The notes beneath the pieces are model-generated. The model worked only from the letters and a program-made list of their open reading frames with translations. It had not been told where the DNA came from and made no database searches. The position numbers and the translations under genes were made by a program. From Bathymodiolus brooksi (lineage: Eukaryota; Mollusca; Bivalvia; Mytilida; Modiolidae), in assembly GCA_963680875.1 (NCBI GenBank), contig OY804589.1:17380413-17444412 (forward strand): 64,000 nt of DNA. The letters are read 5' to 3'. Positions 48,101-60,594 of this stretch are shown here, piece after piece (positions within the stretch are counted from its first letter, which is position 1; the number at the start of each line of letters is the position of its first letter).

Positions 48101-51100
48101 ACTGAGGGGCAATGAAGAATGGCAATCCAGAGAAACTGGCAACATTTGGTACACAAGACACAGGATGAAGACAAGGAAAACTAAGGGGAAATCAAGAATG
48201 GACAATCCAGAGAAACTGGCAACATTTGGTACACAAGACACAGGACGAAGACAATCAAAACTGAGGGGCAATCAAGAATGGACAATCCAGAGAAACTGAC
48301 AACATTGGGTACACAAGACACAGGATGAAGACAAACAAAACTGAGGGGCAATGAAGAATGGACAATCCAGAGAAACTGGCAACATTTAGTACACCAGACA
48401 CAGGATGAAGACAAACAAAACTGAGGGGCAATCAAGAATGGACAATCCAGAGAAACTGGCAACATTTGGTACACAAGACACATGACGAAGGCAAACAAAA
48501 CTGAGGGGCAATGACGAATGGACAATCCAGAGAAACTGGCAACATTTGGTACACAACACATAGGACGAAGACAAACAAAACTGAGGGGCAATCAAGAATG
48601 GACAATCCATAGAAACTGACAACATTTGGTACACAAGACACAGGACGAAGACAATCAAAACTGAGGGGCAATGAAGAATGGACAATCCAGAGAAACTGGC
48701 AACATTTGGTACACAAGACACAGGATGAAGACAAACAAAACTGAGGGGCAATGAAGAATGGACAATCCAGAGAAACTGGCAACATTTGGTACACAAGACA
48801 CAGGATGAAGACAAAAAAAACTGAAGGGCAATCAAGAATGGACAATCCAGAGAAACTGGCAACATTTGGTACACCAGACACATGACGAAGACAAACAAAA
48901 CTGAGGGGCAATGAAGAATGGACAATCCAGAGAAACTGGCAACATTTGGTACACAACACATAGGACGAAGACAAACAAAACTGAGGGGCAATCAAGAATG
49001 GACAATCCAGAGAAACTGACAACATTTGGTACACAAGACACATGACGAAGACAAACAAAACTGAGGGGCAATGAAGAATGGGCAATCCAGAGAAACTGGC
49101 AACATTGGGTACACAAGACACAGGACGAAGACAAACAAAACTGAGGGGCAATGAAGAATGGACAATCCAAAGAAACTGGCAACATTTGGTACATAAGACA
49201 CAGGATGAAGACAAACAACACTGAGGGGCAATGAAGAATGGACAATCCAGAGAAACTGGCAACATTTGGTACACAACACATAGGACGAAGACAAACAAAA
49301 CTGAGGGGCAATCAAGAATGGACAATCCAGAGAAACTGACAACATTTGGTACACAAGACAAAGGACGAAGACAAACAAAACTGAGGGGCAATGAAGAATG
49401 GCAATCCAGAGAAACTGGCAACATTTGGTACACAAGACACAGGACGAAGACAATCAAAACTGAGGGTCAATCAAGAATGGACAATCCAGAGAAACTGACA
49501 ACATTAGGTACACAAGACACAGGATGAAGACAAACAAAACTGAGGGGCAATGAAGAATGGACAATCCAGAGAAACTGGCAACATTTGGTACACAAGACAC
49601 AGGATGAAGACAAAAAAAACTGAAGGGCAATCAAGAATGGACAATCCAGAGAAACTGGCAACATTTGGTACACCAGACACATGACGAAGACAAACAAAAC
49701 TGAGGGGCAATGAAGAATGGACAATCCAGAGAAACTGGCAACATTTGGTACACAACACATAGGACGAAGACAAACAAAACTGAGGGGCAATCAAGAATGG
49801 ACAATCCAGAGAAACTGACAACATTTGGTACACAAGACACATGACGAAGACAAACAAAACTGAGGGGCAATGAAGAATGGGCAATCCAGAGAAACTGGCA
49901 ACATTGGGTACACAAGACACAGGACGAAGACAAACAAAACTGAGGGGCAATGAAGAATGGACAATCCAAAGAAACTGGCAACATTTGGTACATAAGACAC
50001 AGGATGAAGACAAACAACACTGAGGGGCAATGAAGAATGGACAATCCAGAGAAACTGGCAACATTTGGTACACAAGACACAGGATGAAGACAAGGAAAAC
50101 TAAGGGGAAATCAAGAATGGACAATCCAGAGAAACTGGAAACATTTGGTACACAAGACACAGGACGAAGACAATCAAAACTGAGGGGCAATCAAGAATGG
50201 ACAATCCAGAGAAACTGACAACATTGGGTACACAAGACAGAGGATGAAGACAATCAAAACTGAGGGGCAATGAAGAATGGACAATCCAGAGAAACTGGCA
50301 ACATTTAGTACACAAGACACAGGATGAAGACAAACAAAACTGAGGGGCAATCAAAAATGGACAATCCAGAGAAACTGGCAACATTGGGTACACAAGACAC
50401 ATGACGAAGACAAACAAAACTGAGGGGCAATGAAGAATGGACAATCCAGAGAAACTGGCAACATTTGGTACACAACACATAGGACGAAGACAAACAAAAC
50501 TGAGGGGCAATGACGAATGGACAATCCAGAGAAACTGGCAACATTGGGTACACAAGACACATGACGAAGACAAACAAAACTGAGGGGCAATGAAGAATGG
50601 ACAATCCAGAGAAACTGGCAACATTTGGTACACAACACATAGGACGAAGACAAACAAAACTGAGGGGCAATCAAGAATGGACAATCCAGAGAAACTGACA
50701 ACATTTGGTACACAAGACAAAGGACGAAGACAAACAAAACTGAGGGGCAATGAAGAATGGCAATCCAGAGAAACTGGCAACATTTGGTACACAAGACACA
50801 GGATGAAGACAAGGAAAACTAAGGGGAAATCAAGAATGGACAATCCAGAGAAACTGGCAACATTTGGTACACAAGACACAGGACGAAGACAATCAAAACT
50901 GAGGGGCAATCAAGAATGGACAATCCAGAGAAACTGACAACATTGGGTACACAAGACACAGGATGAAGACAAACAAAACTGAGGGGCAATGAAGAATGGA
51001 CAATCCAGAGAAACTGGCAACATTTAGTACACCAGACACAGGATGAAGACAAACAAAACTGAGGGGCAATCAAGAATGGACAATCCAGAGAAACTGGCAA

Positions 51101-54100
51101 CATTTGGTACACAAGACACATGACGAAGGCAAACAAAACTGAGGGGCAATGACGAATGGACAATCCAGAGAAACTGGCAACATTTGGTACACAACACATA
51201 GGACGAAGACAAACAAAACTGAGGGGCAATCAAGAATGGACAATCCATAGAAACTGACAACATTTGGTACACAAGACACAGGACGAAGACAATCAAAACT
51301 GAGGGGCAATGAAGAATGGACAATCCAGAGAAACTGGCAACATTTGGTACACAAGACACAGGATGAAGACAAACAAAACTGAGGGGCAATGAAGAATGGA
51401 CAATCCAGAGAAACTGGCAACATTTGGTACACAACACATAGGACGAAGACAAACAAAACTGAGGGGCAATCAAGAATGGACAATCCAGAGAAACTGACAA
51501 CATTTGGTACACAAGACAAAGGACGAAGACAAACAAAACTGAGGGGCAATGAAGAATGACAATCCAGAGAAACTGGCAACATTGGGTACACAAGACACAG
51601 GACGAAGACAAACGAAACTGAGGCGCAATGAAGAATGGACAATCCATAGAAACTGGCAACATTTGGTACATAAGACACAGGATGAAGACAAACAACACTG
51701 AGGGGGCAATCAAGAATGGATAATCCAGAGAAACTGGCAACATTTGGTACACAAGACACAGGATGAAGACAAGGAAAACTAAGGGGAAATCAAGAATGGA
51801 CAATCCAGAGAAACTGGCAACATTTGGTACACAAGACACAGGACGAAGACAATCAAAACTGAGGGGCAATCAAGAATGGACAATCCAGAGAAACTGACAA
51901 CATTGGGTACACAAGACACAGGATGAAGACAAACAAAACTGAGGGGCAATGAAGAATGGACAATCCAGAGAAAATGGCAACATTTGGTACACAAGACACA
52001 GGATGAAGACAAACAAAACTGAGGGGCAATCAAGAATGGACAATCCAGAGAAACTGGCAACATTGGGTACACAAGACAAATGACCAAGACAAACAAAACT
52101 GAGGGGCAATGAAGAATGGACAATCCAGAGAAACTGGCAACATTTGGTACACAACACATAGGACGAAGACAAACAAAACTGAGGGGCAATCAAGAATGGA
52201 CAATCCAGAGAAACTGACAACATTTGGTACGCAAGACACAGGACGAAGACAAACAAAACTGAGGGGCAATGAAGAATGGTAATCCAGAGAAACTGGCAAC
52301 ATTGGGTACACAAGACACATGACAAAGACAAACAAAACTGAGCGGCAATGAAGAATGGATAATCCAGAGAAACTGTCAACATTTGGTACACAAGACAAAG
52401 GACGAAGACAAACAAAACTGAGGGGCAATGAAGAATGGCAATCCAGAGAAACTGGCAACATTTGGTACACAAGACACAGGATGAAGACAAGGAAAACTAA
52501 GGGGAAATCAAGAATGGACAATCCAGAGAAACTGGCAACATTTGGTACACAAGACACAGGACGAAGACAATCAAAACTGAGGGTCAATCAAGAATGGACA
52601 ATCCAGAGAAACTGACAACATTAGGTACACAAGACACAGGATGAAGACAAACAAAACTGAGGGGCAATGAAGAATGGACAATCCAGAGAAACTGGCAACA
52701 TTTGGTACACAAGACACAGGATGAAGACAAAAAAAACTGAAGGGCAATCAAGAATGGACAATCCAGAGAAACTGGCAACATTTGGTACACCAGACACATG
52801 ACGAAGACAAACAAAACTGAGGGGCAATGAAGAATGGACAATCCAGAGAAACTGGCAACATTTGGTACACAACACATAGGACGAAGACAAACAAAACTGA
52901 GGGGCAATCAAGAATGGACAATCCAGAGAAACTGACAACATTTGGCACACAAGACAAAGGACGAAGACAAACAAAACTGAGGGGCAATGAAGAATGGGCA
53001 ATCCAGAGAAACTGGCAACATTGGGTACACAAGACACAAGACGAAGACAAACAAAACTGAGGGGCAATGAAGAATGGACAATCCAAAGAAACTGGCAACA
53101 TTTGGTACATAAGACACAGGATGAAGACAAACAACACTGAGGGGCAATGAAGAATGGACAATCCAGAGAAACTGGCAACATTTGGTACACAAGACACAGG
53201 ATGAAGACAAGGAAAACTAAGGGGAAATCAAGAATGGACAATCCAGAGAAACTGGAAACATTTGGTACACAAGACACAGGACGAAGACAATCAAAACTGA
53301 GGGGCAATCAAGAATGGACAATCCAGAGAAACTGACAACATTGGGTACACAAGACAGAGGATGAAGACAAAGAAAACTGAGGGGCAATGAAGAATGGACA
53401 ATCCAGAGAAACTGGCAACATTTAGTACACAAGACACAGGATGAAGACAAACAAAACTGAGGGGCAATCAAGAATGGACAATCCAGAGAAACTGGCAACA
53501 TTGGGTACACAAGACACATGACGAAGACAAACAAAACTGAGGGGCAATGAAGAATGGACAATCCAGAGAAACTGGCAACATTTGGTACACAACACATAGG
53601 ACGAAGACAAACAAAACTGAGGGGCAATGACGAATGGACAATCCAGAGAAACTGGCAACATTGGGTACACAAGACACATGACGAAGACAAACAAAACTGA
53701 GGGGCAATGAAGAATGGACAATCCAGAGAAACTGGCAACATTTGGTACACAACACATAGGACGAAGACAAACAAAACTGAGGGGCAATCAAGAATGGACA
53801 ATCCAGAGAAACTGACAACATTTGGTACACAAGACAAAGGACGAAGACAAACAAAACTGAGGGGCAATGAAGAATGGCAATCCAGAGAAACTGGCAACAT
53901 TTGGTACACAAGACACAGGATGAAGACAAGGAAAACTAAGGGGAAATCAAGAATGGACAATCCAGAGAAACTGGCAACATTTGGTACACAAGACACAGGA
54001 CGAAGACAATCAAAACTGAGGGGCAATCAAGAATGGACAATCCAGAGAAACTGACAACATTGGGTACACAAGACACAGGATGAAGACAAACAAAACTGAG

Positions 54101-54346
54101 GGGCAATGAAGAATGGACAATCCAGAGAAACTGGCAACATTTAGTACACCAGACACAGGATGAAGACAAACAAAACTGAGGGGCAATCAAGAATGGACAA
54201 TCCAGAGAAACTGGCAACATTTGGTACACAAGACACATGACGAAGGCAAACAAAACTGAGGGGCAATGACGAATGGACAATCCAGAGAAACTGGCAACAT
54301 TTGGTACACAACACATAGGACGAAGACAAACAAAACTGAGGGGCAA
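42197..54346. repeat. Multiple overlapping higher-order repeats (2.6-6.6 kb)
   Basis: A ~1.4-2-kb module recurs with starts near 42234, 46866, 49504 and 52621 (offsets 4,632, 2,638 and 3,117). Another module is shared at 44470 and 51024 (offset 6,554), and another at 42197 and 46030 (offset 3,833). Diagnostic units such as acaaaaaaaactgaagggca and acattaggtacac travel with the modules. Translated segments are identical or nearly so, so these copies are among the youngest in the array. Confidence 0.8.
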
Positions 54347-57300
54347 TCAAGAATGGACAATCCATAGAAACTGACAACATTTGGTACACAAGACACAGGA
54401 CGAAGACAAACAAAACTGAGGGGCAATGAAGAATGGGCAATCCAGAGAAACTGGCAACATTTGGTACATAAGACACAGGATGAAGACAAACAATACTGAG
54501 GGGCAATGAAGAATGGACAATCCAGAGAAACTGGCAATATTTGGTACACAAGACACAGGATGAAGACAAGGAAAACTAAGGGGAAATCAAGAATGGACAA
54601 TCCAGAGAAACTGGAAACATTTGGTACACAAGACACAGGACGAAGACAATCAAAACTGAGGGGCAATCAAGAATGGACAATCTAGAGAAACTGACAACAT
54701 AGGGTACACAAGACACAGGATGAAGACAAACAAAACTGAGGGGCAATGAAGAATGGACAATCCAGAGAAACTGGCAACATTTGGTACACAAGACACAGGA
54801 TGAAGACAAACAAAACTGAGGGGCAATCAAGAATGGACAATCCAGAGAAACTGGCAACATTTGGTACACAAGACACATGACGAAGACAAACAAAAACTGA
54901 GGGGCAATCAAGAATGGACAATCCAGAGAAACTGACAACATTTGGTACACAAGACAAAGGACGAAGACAAACAAAACTGAGGGGCAATGAAGAATGGACA
55001 ATCCAGAGAAACTGGCAACATTTGGTACACAGCACATAGGACGAAGACAAACAAAACTGAGGGGCAATCAAGAATGGACAATCCATAGAAACTGACAACA
55101 TTTGGTACACAAGACACAGGACGAAGACAAACAAAACTGAGGGGCAATGAAGAATGGACAATCCAGAGAAACTGGCAACATTTGGTACATAAGACACAGG
55201 ATGAAGACAAACAACACTGAGGGCAATGAAGAATGGACAATCCAGAGAAACTGGCAACATTTGGTACATAAGACACAGGATGAAGACAAACAACACTGAG
55301 GGCAATGAAGAATGGACAATCCAGAGAAACTGGCAACATTTGGTACACAAGACACAGGATGAAGACAAGGAAAACTAAGGGGAAATCAAGAATGGACAAT
55401 CCAGAGAAACTGACAACATTTGGTACACAAGACACATGACGAAGACAATCAAAACTGAGGGGCAATCAAGAATGGACAATCTAGAGAAACTGACAACATT
55501 GGGTACACAAGACACAGGATGAAAACAAACAAAACTGAGGGGCAATGAAGAATGGACAATCCAGAGAAACTGGCAACATTTGGTACACAAGACACAGGAT
55601 GAAGACAAACAAAACTGAGGGGCAATCAAGAATGGACAATCCAGAGAAACTGGCAACATTTGGTACACAAGACACATGACGAAGACAAACAAAACTGAGG
55701 GGCAATGAAGAATGGACAATCCAGAGAAACTGGCAACATTTGGTACACAACACATAGGACGAAGACAAACAAAACTGAGGGGCAATCAAGAATGGACAAT
55801 CCAGAGAAACTGACAACATTTGGTACACAAGACACAGGACGAAGACAAACAAAACTGAGGGGCAATGAAGAATGGGCAATCCAGAGAAACTGGCAACATT
55901 GGGTACACAAGACACAGGACGAAGACAAACAAAACTGAGGGGCAATGAAGAATGGACAATCCAGAGAAACTGGCAACATTTGGTACATAAGACACAGGAT
56001 GAAGACAAACAACACTGAGGGCAATGAAGAATGGACAATCCAGAGAAACTGGCAACATTTGGTACACAAGACACAGGATGAAGACAAGGAAAACTAAGGG
56101 GAAATCAAGAATGGACAATCCAGAGAAACTGGAAACATTTGGTACACAAGACACATGACGAAGACAATCAAAACTGAGGGGCAATCAAGAATGGACAATC
56201 CAGAGAAACTGACAACATTGGGTACACAAGACAGAGGATGAAGACAAAGAAAACTGAGGGGCAATGAAGAATGGACAATCCAGAGAAACTGGCAACATTT
56301 GGTACACAAGACACAGGACGAAGACAATCAAAACTGAGGGGCAATCAAGAATGGACAATCCAGAGAAACTGACAACATTGGGTACACAAGACAGAGGATG
56401 AAGACAAAGAAAACTGAGGGGCAATGAAGAATGGACAATCCAGAGAAACTGGCAACATTTGGTACACAAGACACAGGATGAAGACAAGGAAAACTAAGGG
56501 GAAATCAAGAATGGACAATCCAGAGAAACTGGCAACATTTGGTACACAAGACACAGGACGAAGACAATCAAAACTGAGGGGCAATCAAGAATGGACAATC
56601 CAGAGAAACTGACAACATTGGGTACACAAGACACAGGATGAAGACAAACAAAACTGAGGGGCAATGAAGAATGGACAATCCAGAGAAACTGGCAACATTT
56701 GGTACACAAGACACAGGATGAAGATAAACAAAACTGAGGGGCAATCAAGAATGGACAATCCAGAGAAACTGGCAACATTTGGTACACAAGACACATGACG
56801 AAGACAAACAAAACTGAGGGGCAATGAAGAATGGACAATCCAGAGAAACTGGCAACATTTGGTACACAACACATAGGACGAAGACAAACAAAACTGAGGG
56901 GCAATCAAGAATGGACAATCCAGAGAAACTGACATCATTTGGTACACAAGACACAGGATGAAGACAAACAAAACTGAGGGGCAATGAAGAATGGGCAATC
57001 CAGAGAAACTGGCAACATTTGGTACACAAGACACAGGACGAAGACAATCAAAACTGAGGGGCAATCAAGAATGGACAATCCAGAGAAACTGACAACATTG
57101 GGTACACAAGACACATGACGAAGACAAACAAAACTGAGGGGCAATGAAGAATGGACAATCCAGAGAAACTGACAACATTGGGTACACAAGACAGAGGATG
57201 AAGACAAAGAAAACTGAGGGGCAATGAAGAATGGACAATCCAGAGAAACTGGCAACATTTGGTACACAAGACACAGGACGAAGACAATCAAAACTGAGGG

Positions 57301-57845
57301 GCAATCAAGAATGGACAATCCAGAGAAACTGACAACATTGGGTACACAAGACAGAGGATGAAGACAAAGAAAACTGAGGGGCAATGAAGAATGGACAATC
57401 CAGAGAAACTGGCAACATTTGGTACACAAGACACAGGATGAAGACAAACAAAACTGAAGGGCAATCAAGAATGGACAATCCAGAGAAACTGACAACATTG
57501 GGTACACAAGACACAGGATGAAGAGAAAGAAAACTGAGGGGCAATGAAGAATGGACAATCCAGAGAAACTGGCAACATTTGGTACACAAGACACAGGATG
57601 AAGACAAACAAAACTGAGGGGCAATGAATAATGGACAATCCATAGAAACCGACAACATTTGGTACACAAGACATAGGACGAAAACAAACAAAACTGAGGG
57701 GCAATTAAGAATGGACAATCCAGAGAAACTGGCAACATTTGGTACACAACACACAGGACGAAGACAAACAAAACTGAGTGGCAATGAAGAATGAACAATC
57801 GAGAGAAACTGGCAACATTTGGTACACAAGACACAGGACGAGGAC

Positions 57846-57960
57846 AAACAACACAGAAAACAAAACCCAGAAAACTAACAAGATGAGCAACACGAACCCC
57901 ACCAAAAACCCACACATAAAACTACGACCAAAACGCTCGAAAAGGTAGGAGTTAATCCGG
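57846..57960 (-). mobile_element. Retroelement-tail head bordering the 80-bp array (minus, 5' part)
   Basis: On the minus strand this reads gtgtgggtttttggtggggt, tcgtgttgctcatcttgtta, gttttctgggttttgttttc and tgtgttgtttgtcctcgtcc, then enters the first satellite unit. The order matches the middle of the tail copies at 4405-4636 and 59490-59715. With the 3' part at 21610-21662, the array is flanked by the two halves of one tail in the same orientation. Confidence 0.65.
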
Positions 57961-58227
57961 GTGTGTCAGGAATGCCAGCTTGCTTTGCTACATATATGCC
58001 ACGCGTCTGGTATGGGGTACCCTATTTCCGTAACAAGTGGTAAATACTTGACCGCATCATTTCACCAAGAGGATACATTTGAGGTCATAAAAAACTAACT
58101 TAACCCTGTCATTAGCATTCCATAGATAGACACCAAGGAACAGGAACCGGAGGCGATTCACAAAGATGCAAGCAGGGTGCCTATGACATATAGGGAACGT
58201 CACACACATATATCAAGGGAAACACAA
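57961..58227. other. Non-coding stretch, nothing recognised
   Basis: No open frame, RNA gene or repeat that I can support. A tatatgccacgcg segment near 57994 resembles tatatgccacacg near 60285, hinting at another diverged dispersed repeat. Confidence 0.4.
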
Positions 58228-58483
58228 GGCGTGGCGTATCCCCTCGCATAAACTTTTGACCCGGTGACATTGACCTTTGACCTATCACCTTGCAAAATCA
58301 ATAAGGTTTCAGATTCTCTTAAGGACTAAGATTGTACCATGTTTGGTCAAAATCCATTGAAGCATCTTGATTCTAGAGTGTTGACAAGGATGTTACGGAA
58401 GGACGGACAGACGGAAGGAAGGACGGAAGGACAGACGGTAGCGTTACTATATCCCTCGCAACATCGTTGGCGAGGGGGTAACA
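58228..58483 (+). mobile_element. MITE-like element with GGAAGGACGG tract and terminal hairpin
   Basis: The start gcgtatcccctcgcataaac and the end, read in reverse complement (ttaccccctcgccaacg), form imperfect terminal inverted repeats. Internal landmarks are tttgacctttgacc-like sequence, accatgtttggtcaaaatcc, and a purine-rich tract of ggacgg/aggaagg units (58394-58438). The end folds as ccctcgcaac (58453-58462) against gttggcgaggg (58466-58476). There is no coding capacity. The element at the window end (63601-63965) has the same end design. Confidence 0.6.
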
Positions 58484-58900
58484 ATGATAGTTCGTGAGCC
58501 AAAAGTATACAGAAAAAAGCTAATCTTTTTGCAGCTTCTTTGCAATTAGATAGTTTTAATTTAGTGATTAATTGGTCAATAAAGAGTATTACATTAGCTC
58601 GTTATGATATAACTACTTCCTCGATTAATGGGTTCGTCAGGGGACCGTTTATTGAAATTGTCTTACAGCGATACATCATGTCATTTAAAAACACATCAAC
58701 AATAACCAAATCAGATCAAACAATAAATAAACAATACATGAATGTAGAATGATATTAGGGCGCAAACAGCGTGGGGTGGCCAAATCCAGAGGATTTTCGA
58801 GTAAAATGACAGGCTGGAAAGGAAACAACAGTGTAACATGAAACTATGGAAGCTCGGGCTAGTGGAAGCGCATCCGACTTTGTAAGAAATATCAGGTTCC
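58484..58900 (+). repeat. Diverged direct repeat X, copy 1
   Basis: It starts aatgatagttcgtgagcc and includes gttatgatataactacttcc, gggttcgtcaggggaccgtt, cgcaaacagcgtggggtggc, caaatccagaggattttcga and caacagtgtaacatgaaact. The same order recurs with many substitutions at about 59848-60270. An open frame at 58540-58752 inside it is not shared by the second copy and is not called. Confidence 0.65.
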
Positions 58901-58915
58901 CCTTATATATACCAC

Positions 58916-59438
58916 GTGCCCTACATGGGTGCTACAGATTTAGCGCAAAAAAAGGACCGTATTTCATTCGCATTTAAGGCAGACGTCATACACGGGGTCC
59001 TCAAGAGAAACGAACAGAAGTTAGTTCGATCTGTTACTTTCCCGTTCCGCTATATAGCTGATCCCATTGAGCTTGAAATAAATGCTATCACAGATACAGT
59101 TAAGTCTACCTTGACCTACATCTCGAAATTGACAGTGAAGACAGTTACGAAATTATTTTAATTTTCCCATTGCGCACGTTCCATTTATATATAGCAACAT
59201 ATTCCAGCAGCACCTACATATGGAGTATATATCTATCAGTTGATATGATATTCCAGAGCAGTGGTTCCTATCATGATTTCCTTGATATAGGGTAACTGCT
59301 AACAAGAAAGCTACTGAACCAAGGGTTTCTAGTGGTTAAGTTGAAGTCATCACTTCGAAAGTTCGCCACCATGATTTGGTTGACTGTTACGGACTATCTG
59401 TGTCACAAATGATCAATGATATGTTCCGTTTGTCGTAA
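58916..59438 (+). pseudogene. Decayed 3' part of a retroelement reverse-transcriptase ORF
   Basis: The first frame (58916-59161) contains RSVTFPFRYI followed immediately by ADPIELEI. Relatives I recall carry the YxDD-type catalytic aspartates just after the RYI motif, with about 20 further residues before the PIELEI-like motif; here that stretch is deleted. After a stop at 59159 the homology continues in other frames: FPIAHVPFIYSNIF from about 59163, LLTRKLLNQGFLVVKLKSSL from 59296, and HHDLVDCYGLSVSQM up to a TAA at 59436-59438. The tail repeat follows about 50 bases later, the order expected of a 3' ORF end plus 3' untranslated region. Frameshifts, stops and the lost active site make it non-functional. 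The class is uncertain; a Penelope-like affiliation is possible. Confidence 0.65.
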
Positions 59439-59489
59439 TCACAAACCGGTCCTTTCCTCATTCATGATATCCATGATTTATCACCTGTG

Positions 59490-59715
59490 TTGTAAAAAGA
59501 ATAACACAACGGGTACAAAATGTGGAGCAGGAACTGTTCACCCTTCCAGAGCACCTGGGTTTACCGCCGGCCTTTAGTGGGGTTCGTGTTACCAGGTCAT
59601 TAGTTTTCTGTGTAACGTTTTGTTGTTCTTGTTCTTTTGGCCATTGTATTGTCTGTCCCTCTTTTATTTACGGCTTCTGGTTACATCTTTGGTATCTTCA
59701 AAATTTCTTGCATGA
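59490..59715 (+). mobile_element. Retroelement 3' tail following the RT fragment
   Basis: It reads taacacaacgggtacaaaat, gtggagcaggaactgttcac, ccttccagagcacctgggtt, tttagtggggttcgtgttac, ggccattgtattgtctgtcc, tttatttacggcttctggtt and ctttggtatcttcaaaattt. Its position just after the decayed RT ORF identifies the dispersed 'gtggagcagg' sequence as that element's tail. An open frame (59522-59731) across it has no independent support. Confidence 0.7.
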
Positions 59716-59847
59716 TTGCATGGGCCTTTAAAACTAGTTTTACACCGTCATTATCATTCTATTCCACAACAATAAGACATCACCCAGATGTGAAATAAAA
59801 AGAAACAATCAGGATGTGAAACAATAGCAACCGTCACATAAATATAA

Positions 59848-60270
59848 CAATGATAGTTCTTTAACAAAAAATACCAATATCTTAAGAGCTTCTTTTATAT
59901 AAGGAGAGTTTGATTGGCTAATAATAAATATTATATTCGTTCGTTATACTATAATTACTTCCTTAATTGACAAGTTCGACAGCGGGCGAACCATTTATAG
60001 TATTTTTCTCCAAGCGATAGGTTATGTAATGCGATACTTATACTTTGTACATTAAAAAGATGAAAAATCATAAAAATAGGTTTAAATAATAGATAGACGA
60101 TGAATAAGTGTAACATGCTACCAGGGCACGAATAGTGTGGCGTAGCGAAATCCAAATGAATCTTCGAGCAAAATAACAAACTAGATAGAAAAGTAGCAAC
60201 AGTGTCACATAAAACTGCGGAAGGAACGCTCAGACAAGTGAGAGTAAGTTGGGTTGTGTCATAAGGGATA
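59848..60270 (+). repeat. Diverged direct repeat X, copy 2
   Basis: It matches 58484-58900 at an offset near 1,365 bases: caatgatagttctttaac, gttatactataattacttcc, aagttcgacagcgggcgaac, cgaatagtgtggcgtagcga, aatccaaatgaatcttcgag and gcaacagtgtcacataaaac. The resemblance may continue to about 60290 (cgtatatgccacacg against tatataccacgtg at 58903). The pair brackets the RT fragment and its tail. Confidence 0.65.
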
Positions 60271-60561
60271 ACCTCTCCTTCTTCGTATATGCCACACGAA
60301 ATGCATGAATGACACAAATGGGACGGAAAAACCCTCGTGTGGAAAACACTTGCATAACCGCATTTCACTCGTATGTGGAAAAAAACATTTGCATGACTGC
60401 ATCATTATGCTAAGAGGGAATGTTTTGGGCCTTAGCAATAGTTTGTCCCCGTCCTTTTTTCTGAATTGCCTGTGTCAATACAGGAAAGTGAGCGATCATG
60501 TATATTTGTACAATGGGTATCGATTTGCTTCTTTCTGCGACTTTTGATATGAGATTTGGAA

Positions 60562-60594
60562 CTGTTCCGACACTGTTCCGACAATGTTCCGACA
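60562..60594 (+). repeat. 11-bp triplicate repeat
   Basis: ctgttccgaca at 60562-60572 and 60573-60583, then atgttccgaca at 60584-60594. It is short and lies in AT-rich DNA without other features. From 60595 to 61630 I see no supported gene or repeat; the small open frames there have no motif. Confidence 0.8.

Larger units (their letters stand above)
21663..57845. repeat. About 36-kb array of an 80-bp satellite (about 450 units) with higher-order structure
   Basis: Plus-strand unit: ggcaat(g/c)aagaatggac, aatccagagaaactg(g/a)c, aacattt(g)ggtacacaag, acacagga(t/c)gaagacaa, then (ac/tc/gg/ag)aaaact(g/a)ag. The period is 80 bases with some 78-79-base units (for example gagggcaatc and gaatggcaatcc). 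Because 80 is not a multiple of 3, each unit shifts frame, so long open frames on both strands are patchworks of three frames and are not called as genes. Monomer subtypes recur in the same order at offsets of about 0.8, 0.96, 2.08, 2.64, 3.12, 3.60, 3.83, 4.63 and 6.55 kb, which defines higher-order repeats. No gene, transposon or other interruption is visible inside. Confidence 0.98.

Noticed and set aside
21663..57845. CRISPR-like array
   Set aside because: Units are contiguous with no unique spacers, and the sequence context is eukaryotic.
21662..57917. Hundreds of 60-340-codon frames in the 80-bp array (Cys/Ser/Leu/Phe-rich minus, MKNGQSRETGN-type plus)
   Set aside because: The 80-base unit shifts frame each repeat, so these proteins are concatenated translations of the satellite in three frames. 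There is no unique start, domain or splice context.
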